A DNA stretch of 64,000 bases from Microglena sp. YARC (lineage: Eukaryota; Chlorophyta; Chlorophyceae; Chlamydomonadales; Chlamydomonadaceae). The notes beneath the pieces are model-generated. The model had not been told where the DNA came from. It ran no database searches and saw only the letters and a program-made list of their open reading frames with translations. Every line of letters starts with the position of its first letter. Position 1 is the first letter of the stretch. Positions 10,501 to 19,366 of the stretch are shown one piece after another. Both the position numbers and the translations under genes were made by a program. The stretch spans positions 10,144,539 to 10,208,538 of the forward strand of contig CM039462.1 in assembly GCA_022414725.1 (NCBI GenBank), given 5' to 3'.

Positions 10501-10860
10501 ACTATATGTTATTTTGGGATACATCTAGTTACTGTTTCCTACAGCAAGATTTGAACAATATGTTATTTTGGGATACATGTAATTGCTATTGGCAACTGTA
10601 AGATTTGATGAAAACACTACCACATTTGATGAAAATTCAGTCTTTGGATACATATAGTTAGAATTACCAACAGCTAAATTGGAACTGAATACAATACCAT
10701 TTGTGTTTTGAACAACCTGAGGGGAAAGGACACCTAGTGCTATCTGATTAGCAGTTGCTAGGTTTTTGGCAAATAACGCAACGTCATTAGCTCCGTTTAT
10801 ACTATTCTGAACCCTCTTGGTATTTTGTGGCTGCCCAAATATATATTGACTGGAATACAT
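7585..10860 (-). pseudogene. Fibre protein with C-terminal S74 self-cleaving chaperone, one in-frame TAG
   Basis: The frame runs from the ATG at 10858-10860 to TAA at 7585, about 1,090 residues, with one TAG at 10525-10527. The N-terminal part has repeats built on SSNL...NSNYMYPK. The middle alternates glycine/asparagine-rich segments with YNDLTNKP and LGIGT.NP.YALDV motifs typical of trimeric phage-like fibres. The C-terminal ~100 residues form a Peptidase_S74 intramolecular chaperone: SDRRLKNHIG with the catalytic Ser and Lys, then MPVKYAF, YGLYAQDVQDVYPHLV and a terminal coiled coil. It would be a trimeric host-attachment fibre that cleaves off its chaperone after folding. Neighbouring repeat units have TAT where the TAG stands, so this is a single-base nonsense change. 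It diverges from the gene at 10888. Confidence 0.85.
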
Positions 10861-10887
10861 TAAATTTAGGACATATATTATAACAAA
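10861..10887. promoter_or_regulatory. Divergent AT-rich promoter region
   Basis: Only 27 bp separate the fibre start and the plus-strand start. The spacer contains acatatattataac, matching the TATA-like motif found before most genes of the element. It must serve both directions or lie partly inside coding sequence. Confidence 0.45.
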
Positions 10888-11550
10888 ATGAGAACAAGGA
10901 AAGTTGTTAAAAAGACAGTAAATAATAAGTCCAATCACATCAAGCTATTTGCAAGAGGTAGGAATATTTATCAACGCGCTACCATAATAAACATTAAATT
11001 ACCAGCCGACAGAAGTCAGCCTAGAATGATAGGTTTTAATCCATTTGAGGTTGCCATAAAAATCCCTGCACAAGCCCCGCCGACAATGGTCAGTCAGATT
11101 GTGAACCAACATTCAGCTGTGGAAACACTGGTAAAGTCTGTTCAGACAGAACAGCAAAAACAACAACCCAAACAGGATACGGCAAGTGGGTCAAGTGGTT
11201 TATCAGCCGAAGAGAAGGAAATCTTTTTCAATAAACGTCCCAGAGGAGACATGGATTCTCCTTTTGGTTCATCAACACCAAATGTGTCGGAATTCAGAAA
11301 TCCCGGGGAAGCGTCAGGCTCCAGGACAAGTCTTAGAAAAAACCTGGATGATCTTCAACAAAAATTAAACATGTTTGATTCCAAACATGAAAAAGTTGGA
11401 AATTCTGCACAATCAAAACTAGATATAATAGCTATTGCTACCGAATGGCAAGGCAGGAACAATGATCCAGCATTGCAAATCCTTTTGAATCGACCAGCAG
11501 TCTCTCATCATTACAAACAAATTTACACTTATCTCAAGGGTAAAAAATAA
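10888..11550 (+). CDS. Unknown virion-associated protein
   Basis: The 220-residue protein has a basic N terminus (RTRKVVKKTVNNK). A conserved-looking FNPFEVAIKIPAQAP segment follows (about 50-64), then a long Gln/Ser/Glu low-complexity linker (about 85-130), a helical RKNLDDLQQKLNMFDSKH segment and a compact C terminus. It is the first gene of the morphogenesis cluster, 37 bp ahead of the major capsid gene, so a structural or scaffolding role is plausible. No family is recognised. Confidence 0.6.
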   Translation: MRTRKVVKKTVNNKSNHIKLFARGRNIYQRATIINIKLPADRSQPRMIGFNPFEVAIKIPAQAPPTMVSQIVNQHSAVETLVKSVQTEQQKQQPKQDTASGSSGLSAEEKEIFFNKRPRGDMDSPFGSSTPNVSEFRNPGEASGSRTSLRKNLDDLQQKLNMFDSKHEKVGNSAQSKLDIIAIATEWQGRNNDPALQILLNRPAVSHHYKQIYTYLKGKK

Positions 11551-11586
11551 CATATTTTTTATTATTTTCAAAACAATACTTATACA

Positions 11587-12762
11587 ATGTCTGCTTATCC
11601 AAAGAACTTGCAATATTTGGTGAAAAAAATACAGAATTATTCGCGGGCGACTAAGCGATTAAGTACGCTCAATTCCACGACTGCAACGAATTCCGGCGTG
11701 ATAACCGTAGATCTTCCTTCAAACTGCTTGGTAGATAGTTATACGTTGATTATGCACTTCAATGGGAAAACTGATGTTGGTGGATTTGCAAGAAACATAG
11801 AGTCGATAATTTCCCGAGTGGATCTTGAGGTGAATGGAATGGTTGTTTCGGGTTGTAGTAATTACAATCAATTGTGGAATATAATTGCTGATACAAGTTT
11901 TGGGGAGGACGCACATAATCGTAGGAAAATCGTACAAGGAGGAGGGGACGCATCAGCTGGCCCATCTGCTGAAGCACCATATTCCATATCTAACTGGTTG
12001 AGTCTTAACAGCTTTCAACCGTCTATCATTGATACTAAACTATTAGGACAGGTCCGACTACGAATTCAACTTGACGGAGCAAATTGTCTAGTCGGAGGAG
12101 GAACCTTCACACTATCAGATATTTCATTCAGTGTCGATACAATCTCCATTGACGACGGGATTTTTGACTCCATGCATAACGCATTCTTATCGAGTGGAGG
12201 GGTATACGAGCTAACTTTCCGAAATTATTTCAGTTTTAGCAGCGCGGCAACTTCCTATAGTCAATCAACTAAATTTAGTGTATCTTCTCAATCGGTCAAT
12301 AGGGCATGGGGAACTTTTGTGGCACAGAGTCCATCAGGTGGGCTTGATGGAGTTACAAAATCAAGTAACACCTTCACAAGAAAAGCGACTGGAATGGGAA
12401 GCGCGCAATTTAATTTAAATGGCGCATACACGCCTGATTTCCGTGCGAATCCGGGTCAGTGTTTTGCCCTAACGCAGTCGTCATATAATCAATTACAATC
12501 AGCAGATGGAGGAAGCCATCCCTACTGCGACAATTATACTAAATGGCGTGACAACTTTTTTTGCCTAAGTTGTAAGTTCTGCCACAATGATGATTCTTTC
12601 CTATCTGGCGTGGACACCAGGGGCAATTCTAGTATCGGTTCATTTGACACGCAGAGCGTAGGTGGTGCCGCTGGTTCCGAATCACTAACAGCCCTTGTTT
12701 TCATCGAGTGTGGTTCCATGTTGAGGATAGGCGCTGGTAGACAATTGGAATTAGTACTCTAA
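11587..12762 (+). CDS. Major capsid protein, double jelly-roll
   Basis: The 391-residue protein is intact. Near 55-100 it reads DSYTLIMHF, then FARNIESIISRVDLEVNG and GCSNYNQLWNIIAD. This strand, basic/IES, EVNG, YN.L and D arrangement is characteristic of the major capsid proteins of polinton-like viruses. A second sheet-rich half follows (LLGQVRLRIQLDG, TLSDISFSVDTISID). It forms the hexameric capsomers of the icosahedral shell. It begins with ATG after a ttttattattttcaaaac stretch and ends with TAA. It is flanked by other virion genes on the same strand. Confidence 0.88.
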   Translation: MSAYPKNLQYLVKKIQNYSRATKRLSTLNSTTATNSGVITVDLPSNCLVDSYTLIMHFNGKTDVGGFARNIESIISRVDLEVNGMVVSGCSNYNQLWNIIADTSFGEDAHNRRKIVQGGGDASAGPSAEAPYSISNWLSLNSFQPSIIDTKLLGQVRLRIQLDGANCLVGGGTFTLSDISFSVDTISIDDGIFDSMHNAFLSSGGVYELTFRNYFSFSSAATSYSQSTKFSVSSQSVNRAWGTFVAQSPSGGLDGVTKSSNTFTRKATGMGSAQFNLNGAYTPDFRANPGQCFALTQSSYNQLQSADGGSHPYCDNYTKWRDNFFCLSCKFCHNDDSFLSGVDTRGNSSIGSFDTQSVGGAAGSESLTALVFIECGSMLRIGAGRQLELVL

Positions 12763-12817
12763 ACTGTTTGGTTAGCTTTGCTAACAAAATATAAAACATA
12801 TCTAACAATAATATAAA

Positions 12818-13920
12818 ATGAACCCTGTACCAAAACACATTACAAAGGTGTTCAGTTTTGAGGCAATCGGTGATACTATTTTTTCCCCCAAAAGCCAATG
12901 CGTATTCGAGATAAATGAAGGAATATGGGATTTGAACAGCGCGAAGATAATGTTTACAATGAATTTACTAGGAGTAGCGCCTCGTGGGATTGGGTGTATG
13001 ATCAGTACTCTTTCAGTATATTTTGATGATGTCCTAATTCAAACAATAAATGAGTATAATCATTTGGCTAGGATGATGGACGTACATAACTCGACACAAG
13101 CCTCGACTAATATGTTTGGGAATAATCAAGCAGTCGACCTTATTGCTGAGACAGATCAGGTACCGTTCGTGATTGATAAATTCCATGGTATCCTAGGAAC
13201 TAAGGACTGTATTGTTAAAGGCAAAATCAGAATTGTTATTGAGTGGGCAGACGCTGTGGTGCTGTTAAGACAAAATGTATCTGTTGGATATGAAATTGTA
13301 AAACCAACACTCATTATCAAAAGTGAAATAGAAGACAAAGTATCCGATAGAATTGAATTCGATAATTTCACCAGTCAATTTCAACTCAATGAATCCGAAA
13401 ATCAAACAACAAATATCTTTGTTGGATCACGTGACATTGAATATGTCTTGGCTACTTTTTTACTGTACGATTATTATAAAAAGGTGTCCACACAAGACTG
13501 GAACGGTACAAGCTACTTTTTAGTCGTGGATTAAAAGAGATTCATCTTCAAAGTAATCCAGTTTATGTAGGTTTTAGTATTAACAATATACCTCTCGCAA
13601 ATCATCCTATTCCTTATGATAAAGCAATAGAATACATGGATTTCATATTCGATAACGACACTCGTGCGATTGAACACCTCATGACGCACACTGTTGACGG
13701 AACATTATTGCTGAGATTTCCCCCAACAATCACATCTTACCAATGGGCCTGTGGGCTGCCTATTGATATAGAGAATGAAGGAGATATCAATTATGATATT
13801 TCATTTTATTCAAACGGAAACAATAATATAAAAAATTACTCACTTTTATTTGTGAAATACAATAGCTTGCTTGAATTAGATAATGACGAAACGGGTTCAA
13901 AATATATTTACACAAAGTAA
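12818..13920 (+). pseudogene. Second capsid-like protein, one frameshift
   Basis: The first frame (12818-13534, 238 residues) and the second (open from about 13480 to TAA at 13920) overlap. Together they make one protein of about 365 residues broken by a one-base shift between 13480 and 13534, near an AAAAAGG run. The N-terminal third repeats the capsid pattern: SAKIMFTMNL, ISTLSVYFDDVLI, then NEYNHLARMMDVHN, parallel to RVDLEVNG...SNYNQLW of the major capsid protein. I infer a divergent jelly-roll paralog or minor capsid protein. The gene starts right after ataatataaa. Confidence 0.6.
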
Positions 13921-13928
13921 TATATAAC

Positions 13929-14132
13929 ATGAACAAATATATGTTACCTCTCTGCATCGAGTCCTGGCCTAAAAAAACACAGTACAATCAACCAGCAACA
14001 AACTTTATTGGCAGACGAACAATACGCACACCCTTACATGAATCAGACCTTCTCTGGGGAAGACCGATCCCAAGGAAGCCTCTTGCAGTCAAAATACTCC
14101 GAACTCTCCCAGTATATCCCAAATTCCAATAA
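13929..14132 (+). CDS. Small protein, 67 residues (unknown)
   Basis: It is preceded by the same TATATAAC-type motif (13921-13928) as larger genes of the element, which is the main reason to accept it. The product is basic and proline-rich, with no known domain (ends in RTLPVYPKFQ). Confidence 0.4.
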   Translation: MNKYMLPLCIESWPKKTQYNQPATNFIGRRTIRTPLHESDLLWGRPIPRKPLAVKILRTLPVYPKFQ

Positions 14133-14196
14133 ATTATTTGTAAAACCTATTTAATTTTTCTAATTAATTCTAATCTTTTCTAATGTAAAATCACAC

Positions 14197-14709
14197 ATGG
14201 AGAATATAGAAGAAGATAACAACCTATTAGAAGACATTTCAGTGATACCAGTCAAAGCTAAACGAGTTATGTCCGAGAAACAGAAAGCATCATTGGCTAT
14301 CGCCAGAGAAAAAGCATGGGCAAAAAGGCGGGAATTAGGAGAGATTACACGACAGGAGAAAGAAATGAAGATTCAAGAGAAACAAGTCCAAAAACAAGAA
14401 AAAACGGCAGAAATGACACGTCGTAAAAACACTGTCTTTAAAAAGCTGAAGAAGGATGTGGTTGTTGCTATAGACAGTTCAGACGAAGATCAACAGATGG
14501 TAACAGATTCTCAATCAGAAGAAGAAGAAGAAAAAGAAGGAGAGGTACAACAGATATCAAAATACATTGAAAAACGTCTGAAGGTCACCAAAGCTAGGCC
14601 AATGCTTACTCAAGAAGATACAGTACAACTTCTTAGGGAAAAAATATTAAACGAGGGCAAACGAGTCGCTTACCAATCACTCTTTCCTGGTCACACATGT
14701 CCGTTTTGA
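14197..14709 (+). CDS. Basic coiled-coil protein with acidic tail segment
   Basis: The 170-residue protein contains a KRVMSEKQKASLAIAREKAW helix followed by a Lys/Glu/Gln-rich coiled coil (about 45-90), a polyglutamate stretch (EEEEEKEGE near 108-116) and a C-terminal helical part. Proteins with this EKQKA.L..AR pattern are frequent in polinton-like and other large DNA viruses next to capsid and ATPase genes. Their role is not established; DNA condensation or virion packing is a guess. It lies 22 bp before the ATPase. Confidence 0.6.
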   Translation: MENIEEDNNLLEDISVIPVKAKRVMSEKQKASLAIAREKAWAKRRELGEITRQEKEMKIQEKQVQKQEKTAEMTRRKNTVFKKLKKDVVVAIDSSDEDQQMVTDSQSEEEEEKEGEVQQISKYIEKRLKVTKARPMLTQEDTVQLLREKILNEGKRVAYQSLFPGHTCPF

Positions 14710-14731
14710 TTAATATTCTACAATGTAATTA

Positions 14732-15600
14732 GTGATGAATATTGTTGAGAACGCAGTAGCAAATTTCAATCATAAACCACTCCAATACAAAGCAATCAAG
14801 TATCCACAATCTCTCAATTCAGCTCTGCCACGTAATTATTTTGTGTCACTCCTAGTCGGATCGAGAGGGAGTGGAAAGACGTATAGTCTCTGCAAATTAT
14901 TGAAACAATACGAGATTTATGGATTTAATGGCAAACAAGATATGAGAGTTATAGTAATTTCCCCAACACATGATGCTAATCCTGTATTTAATTGCTTGAA
15001 AATTGATCCAAATGATATCATTTCAGAATATTCAGACTCCAAACTTTTAGAAGTGATTGAAAACATAAAACTTGAAAAGGAAAATACAGAAGAATGCAGA
15101 AGGCAGATGATTGTTTATTCCAAGTTTATGAAAGGCAACATAGACGGATTATCATATGAAGAAATCGATTTCCTTGACAGAACCGGATACCAACGACCTA
15201 CCTGCAAGTACCCAAACGGTTGTGTGGTATATTCATATTAGACGACCTTGTTGGCAGTAGCGCCATTTAAATCTGTTGGTAAATCAGCCTTGACTAATTT
15301 GGTTCTCAAGAACAGACATTTGGGGTATAAACATAATGATATGCACACAGAATCTCAAAGCAATCCCTAAGTCTATTCGAACAATACAAGTCTTTTTGTG
15401 CTATTCAAGTTTGCCAGCACTAAGATCTTGGGAGGATTTATACGAAGAAGTAAGTAGTATCTATCACTCTACAGAAGTTTGAAGCACTATATCTGCACGC
15501 AACGGGAAACGAACATGATGCACTTGTGATGGATTTTACACAAGACAAAAGCCAAAGTTCAAAAAGAATTTCGACACATCATTCTCAGCTTACAGTAAAA
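14732..15600 (+). pseudogene. A32-type genome-packaging ATPase, at least three frameshifts
   Basis: The first 169 residues are intact, with LVGSRGSGKTYSL (about 42-54) as the Walker A P-loop of the FtsK/HerA-like packaging ATPases that pump viral DNA into capsids. The frame then stops at TAG 15239. The next frame encodes a Walker B-like FILDDLVGSSAI from about 15230. A further frame encodes KSVGKSALTNLVLKNRH, and a later one AIPKSIRTN, matching the downstream sensor segment. The end of the gene is uncertain. The gene is non-functional as written. Confidence 0.8.
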
Positions 15601-15625
15601 TTATTTTTCTGAATTATTGTTAAAC

Positions 15626-15877
15626 AATGGCGGCTATCACAAATGAATATAGACAGACCAATGATTACAAGTATCTGAAGCAGCAGTATTGGACTTGTCA
15701 CCCGGACTGCCGGAATATTTAGTGGATTCGTGCATTTCCTACATATTGCTAAACCACTCATGTATAGGGACAAAAAAACTTATACGGAAAGATATGAATA
15801 AGCAGAAAAAATCGGTTTCAAACGAGGTCTTGGAAGGTTTGGTCACTGTAGAAAATGAAAAATGTACATTAATATAA
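15626..15877 (+). pseudogene. Small protein with one frameshift (unknown)
   Basis: A short frame starting at ATG 15626 (MAAITNEYRQTND) ends after 31 codons. A second frame overlaps it and continues (LSPGLPEYLVDSCISYILL) to TAA just before the next gene. Together they would give about 83 residues. No family is recognised. Confidence 0.4.
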
Positions 15878-16279
15878 ATGGCTTGGCAGAGAGTAACGTT
15901 ATTTAGCTCATACAATACATCAACACAGAACTACCAATTAAAACTAAATTGCGACTTGCCATACAATGAAAAGGGATACCAGCTGGCTGTTGAATCATTT
16001 ACCACTGCAAGTAAACCAGGGCCATTCTGCATGAGCGCAAATGGCATCTTCGCCCAAACCTCCTTTGATAATTCAGTGAATGGAGAGAGAACAAATCTGC
16101 TTTTAGGAGGGGAAACCCACAGTATTGTTAAGACAATTACAAGCAATACACTAGGTCACAAGCTAATTCCGTCTCTGAAAAATCAACAATTAAATGTAAC
16201 AGTATACGATGCCGTTGGAAATCTGTATGTTGGATTCCCAAATTTCATTCTATCAGTTATTATCTACGAAATTATATAA
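15878..16279 (+). CDS. Putative penton/minor capsid protein (133 residues)
   Basis: It starts directly after aatataa. The product reads MAWQRVTLFSSYN, then YNEKGYQLAVESFTT, a beta-rich single-domain pattern as in minor capsid or penton subunits of polinton-like viruses. It ends at TAA, where the next ATG starts immediately, so the two genes are nearly joined. The function is inferred from position and strand-rich composition. Confidence 0.5.
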   Translation: MAWQRVTLFSSYNTSTQNYQLKLNCDLPYNEKGYQLAVESFTTASKPGPFCMSANGIFAQTSFDNSVNGERTNLLLGGETHSIVKTITSNTLGHKLIPSLKNQQLNVTVYDAVGNLYVGFPNFILSVIIYEII

Positions 16280-17109
16280 TGGCGCCCATTGTTGTCAAAA
16301 CTCAATTAATATACATCAGCTCACAATACAGAACATCTGGACACCAGATAACTTCACAACAAGTCTACCTGCAGGGATCTTACATAACGAATTCGGTGGT
16401 CGTACTAAAATAACCGTTACGGATTTAATAATCAATAGATGTTTCTATAGTATTAGGGCGAGTAACAATGACTTCAGTGTTGTTAATAATGGGACAAAGA
16501 CATCCGTTAGAATCCCTGTTGGAAACTACGACCTGGACCAATGGTTAGCAAACACTGAAACACTTTACTACCAGGCTGGACCATAAGCCAACAATGAAAT
16601 AAACGGATTATGCACTTTTAACACACCTGGTCCAAATTATGGGTTTGAATTCAAAGATAAAAGTTTCATATTTATTTGGGTTCCTCCCACATGATAAGCC
16701 AAGTGGATCACAGATTGTTAGCAGCTTCCCATTGCGTTTGAACTTAGAAAGTTTCCTGACAATTCATCATAACTCCCAAAGGTAACTAACTCGGCTGTGA
16801 ATAATTTCCGTCAAACCAATGCACAGGAATCAGATGTATTAATAAGGGTCCCTGTTAATGTCCCTAGTTTTGCCAACATCATTTATCAAAATGTGAATGA
16901 CGATTTTAGGCTTCTACACCAGCGCGTCTCACGTGTCAGAACTGGAATTATCAATCAAGGACGAACACAAAGACGAGATAGGACCTTTCCCCTACGACTG
17001 GAGCATTACTTTGAGGATAGATTATGAATCCAAAAACGATCCTATAGAATCGATTTTATCAATTTTGAAAAACCTAAACGATAAAATTACCTTACTTGCA
17101 CTGAAATAA
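16280..17109 (+). pseudogene. Putative minor capsid protein, several frameshifts
   Basis: The ATG follows ttatata directly. The first frame gives MAPIVVKTQLIYISSQYRTSG and then shifts to a frame with NFTTSLPAGILHNEFGGRTKITVTDLIINRCFY and NYDLDQWLAN, ending at TAA 16586. Further pieces follow in other frames (about 16600-16690, 16797-16900, 16897-17109). The S..RTSG...F...L...KI.V.D..I pattern resembles capsid-associated proteins of polinton-like viruses. At least four indels break it. Confidence 0.5.
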
Positions 17110-17131
17110 ATATCCAGGGCTATTATATAAT

Positions 17132-17431
17132 ATGGGCCTTTTTGATTCAATCAAATCTGGAGTTGGACGTGCAATTGGCTCATTTGGTTCCGCAGTGAGA
17201 AGGGTAGCCGATTTTGGGGGGAATATCGTACGGAAGGTGGGACAGTTCTCTATACCGGTGTCTAACGCCGCAGCGGGTATAGCGGACATGTTGGGACAAG
17301 GAGGCGTGGCAGATGGGATCAGAAGTGTAGGGTCTGCGTTAAATGGCTTTTCACCGGAAGCTGAGAAAATACTATCCAAAGCGAGCGGAATCGGGAGAGT
17401 TGCGCAGGGAATAGGCAAAGTCCTGTTATAG
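17132..17431 (+). CDS. Small glycine-rich amphipathic virion protein
   Basis: The 99-residue protein starts MGLFDSIKSGVGRAIGSFGS, an amphipathic Gly-rich helix, and continues with alternating Ala/Gly/Val and basic residues. It resembles small membrane-active or core proteins found at the end of the morphogenesis cluster of polinton-like viruses; the comparison to membrane-lytic capsid proteins is inference. The ATG follows attatataat. It is intact and is the last gene before the right terminal repeat. Confidence 0.55.
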   Translation: MGLFDSIKSGVGRAIGSFGSAVRRVADFGGNIVRKVGQFSIPVSNAAAGIADMLGQGGVADGIRSVGSALNGFSPEAEKILSKASGIGRVAQGIGKVLL

Positions 17432-17544
17432 CGGCTTTCCGCTAACCAACAGTCATCCATTCCTCCTCCTGCGAGTCGCATCCTGTGCGGAGAGTAGAAA
17501 GGTGTAACAAAGTGTAATGAATCGTATTTTGTCGTATTTTGTCG

Positions 17545-17868
17545 TATTTTTTCTTATCTATTCGCGGGACACACGTCAGCTCTCGAATCTTAGGCGAATC
17601 GCGTCAGCTCCCGACACGCAGTGATGGTCGCGTCAGCTCCCGACACGCAGTGATGGTCGCGTCTATTCGCGTCAGCTCCCGAATGTTAGGCGAATCATCC
17701 ATGCAAAATCACGGTACTGCTGCCACGGTATTGCACGGGAAAATCTACCGGACATCCTCCGAGATATAATTCGTGCGGAGGGACTATCGGAAGGACCCCT
17801 ACTGGTTTTTTGAAGTAAAATGAAGTTATCGAAAAAGACCCGAAGACCGGCGTGCTCCACAACTAACT
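17545..17868 (-). repeat. Right terminal inverted repeat, internally expanded (~324 bp)
   Basis: The outer ~200 bp (about 17660-17868) mirror the left repeat. Its innermost block (tattttttcttatctattcgc, 17545-17565) also matches the left repeat but is displaced by about 100 bp, which hold two to three copies of gcgtcagctcccgacacgca and gtgatggtc. Just inside, gtcgtatttt occurs three times in tandem. Confidence 0.88.
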
Positions 17869-17874
17869 ACTGCG
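17869..17874. other. Target-site duplication, right copy (ACTGCG)
   Basis: Exact match to 3649-3654, immediately outside the right inverted repeat. Confidence 0.9.
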
Positions 17875-18064
17875 CATTACGCATTCACGTGCCCAGGCTC
17901 TTCGATCTGCACGGGTCGCCTAAGGGTCCATAGTCACCCACATACGGGTCCACCTGTGGGTCAGCACTCACACATAGATGCATACGTAGCTATGGGTCAC
18001 CTATTTCAAAAAAATGTCTTTGTCCATCAGGCAAGGGCACGTTTGGAGTCCAGTAGGGCACAGG
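17875..18064. other. Flanking host DNA, no gene seen
   Basis: Unique sequence between the viral element and the microsatellite, with several gggtc/cacatag phrases. No coding region can be supported. Confidence 0.4.
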
Positions 18065-18127
18065 AAAAACATCATCATCACCATCATCATCATCATCATC
18101 ATTATCCTTGTCACCATCATCATCATC

Positions 18128-18161
<34 letters not shown>

Positions 18162-18215
18162 GCAGCAAGCAGCAGCAGCAACAGCAGCAGCAGCAACAGC
18201 AGCAGCGTATGGGTC
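18065..18215. repeat. (CAT)n then (CAG)n microsatellite
   Basis: About 60 bp of CAT repeats are followed by about 85 bp of CAG/CAA repeats. No intact gene frames it. Confidence 0.9.
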
Positions 18216-18269
18216 ATCCACAACTCACCAATGAGTGACCTACCAACGGCTGCCTGCCTATTTTTGGGT

Positions 18270-18588
18270 TAGACATAACCATGTGATGCATATGGTAGGC
18301 ATTGTGCCTGCACTATGGTAGTAAGGATGGTGCAGGTAGTAGAGCTGGAAGTGCAGTGGGTGTTTGTGATATCCACCTGAGAGTGTTTTACCCTACCATG
18401 TTCACACCCTGTTGGCAATGTACGATTTGTACAGCAGCGGGTGTTTGTCATGTGCACAAGTGAGTATATAATAATACCTTACCCGGTTGGGGATGTGAGG
18501 TTTGTACATCAGTGGGTGTTCGTGATGAACACAAGTGTGTGGTTTAACCCAACCAGTTGGCGATGTACGCAAGTACAGCAGTGGGTGT
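18270..18588. repeat. Minisatellite array, left part
   Basis: About four to five degenerate units of the gtacagcagtgggtgttNgtgatgtNcacaagtg type. The same family resumes at 23590, so this block and 23590-29530 were one array before the LINE inserted. Confidence 0.7.
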
Positions 18589-18589
18589 T

Positions 18590-18670
18590 AAGAAAATAAA
18601 AGAAAATGACTACGCCAATTCGGCGTGATTAAGGAAGCTGCCCAAAGGGGGTCCTCGGACAACACCATCA

Positions 18671-18716
<46 letters not shown>

Positions 18717-19366
18717 CTGGGGGGGGCCTAGGGGGCGCACCCCCCCACGATAGCCGGTGGTGGAGGAAGGAGTTTGGGACGGGTATGTAGCAGATTCCAT
18801 GCGCCGTCGGGTACACACGATGGTATGTGCGTATTGGACGGCATGCAGATGGAGGGAGTTGAGGAGGCGGGTGGTGTCAGTAGGATGGATACCGAGAGAA
18901 GAAAACATGGGGATAAGGGAGGCGAAGAGGGTACCTACCAAAGGAGCCGAGGATGGTAAGGTCTGGGGAGATGACCCCCCAACCAGCAGCTAGAAGAGCC
19001 GAATGGAGGGTGGAATGCTGAGCACGTTTAATGGCAAGGGTGGTATGATTGCGGGAGTCCTAAGTGTACGTGAGTTCACAAAGATAGACAGTGTGGGCGG
19101 TTTGGAGGGTGGAAAGTTCGGACTGGGTGAGGGTGGCATTGTGGGAGGGGGCGTCAAAAGGCGAGAGACCGGAAAGGAAGAGGATGTCGGGGCGCAGTTT
19201 GGCAACATGGGTGCAAGAGCAAGGGTGGAGGCATGTACAAGAGGGTGGGAGGCGTGGGGGGAGCCAAGGGGGTAGGCGTGAGTTTGAGACACCGAGTAGG
19301 AGGGTGTTTCTCGAGGGTGCGTCAACATAGAAGGAGGAGCGGCCTAGTGTGCCAGCACAGATGGCG
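18590..19366 (-). pseudogene. LINE C-terminal restriction-like endonuclease, frameshifted
   Basis: After the zinc finger, one frame encodes YIARHNATVLQIYDAICAG, matching MYINRHNKAVQIIQKAVAKG of the larger element, then KLRPDILFLSGL and VYLCELTYT near 19060-19120, the RPD...E core of a PD-(D/E)XK-like fold. Another frame encodes SSLGI...CTRRRMES, matching the end of the larger element (LSTLGI...ATRRMKES). A 42-base G run at 18675-18716 lies near the 3' end. Confidence 0.6.
18675..18716. repeat. 42-base poly-G tract
   Basis: Uninterrupted G run within the LINE 3' part. Similar runs occur at 19501-19526, 29607-29645 (interrupted) and 40527-40561 (interrupted). Such tracts are G-quadruplex-prone and error-prone in sequencing. 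Confidence 0.9.

Larger units (their letters stand above)
3655..17868. mobile_element. Polinton/Maverick-like endogenous virus, full length, decayed
   Basis: This 14,214-bp unit is bounded by terminal inverted repeats that start AGTTAGT on both ends and is flanked by the 6-bp duplication ACTGCG. It encodes an rve integrase, family B DNA polymerase, A32-type packaging ATPase, double-jelly-roll capsid protein, second capsid-like and penton-like proteins and an S74 fibre. That is the core set of Polintons and of polinton-like viruses of algae. Minus-strand genes (3890-10860) and plus-strand genes (10888-17431) diverge from a 27-bp spacer. I see no adenovirus-type maturation protease. Several genes are interrupted, so autonomous activity is unlikely. 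Confidence 0.95.

Noticed and set aside
8362..10601. Short plus-strand frames in the fibre region
   Set aside because: Antisense shadows of the repeats of the minus-strand fibre gene; they duplicate wherever the fibre repeats do.
6076..10860. TAG reassigned to an amino acid
   Set aside because: The small gene at 17132 ends at TAG right before non-coding sequence, and only two isolated internal TAGs occur; nonsense mutation or sequencing error is simpler.
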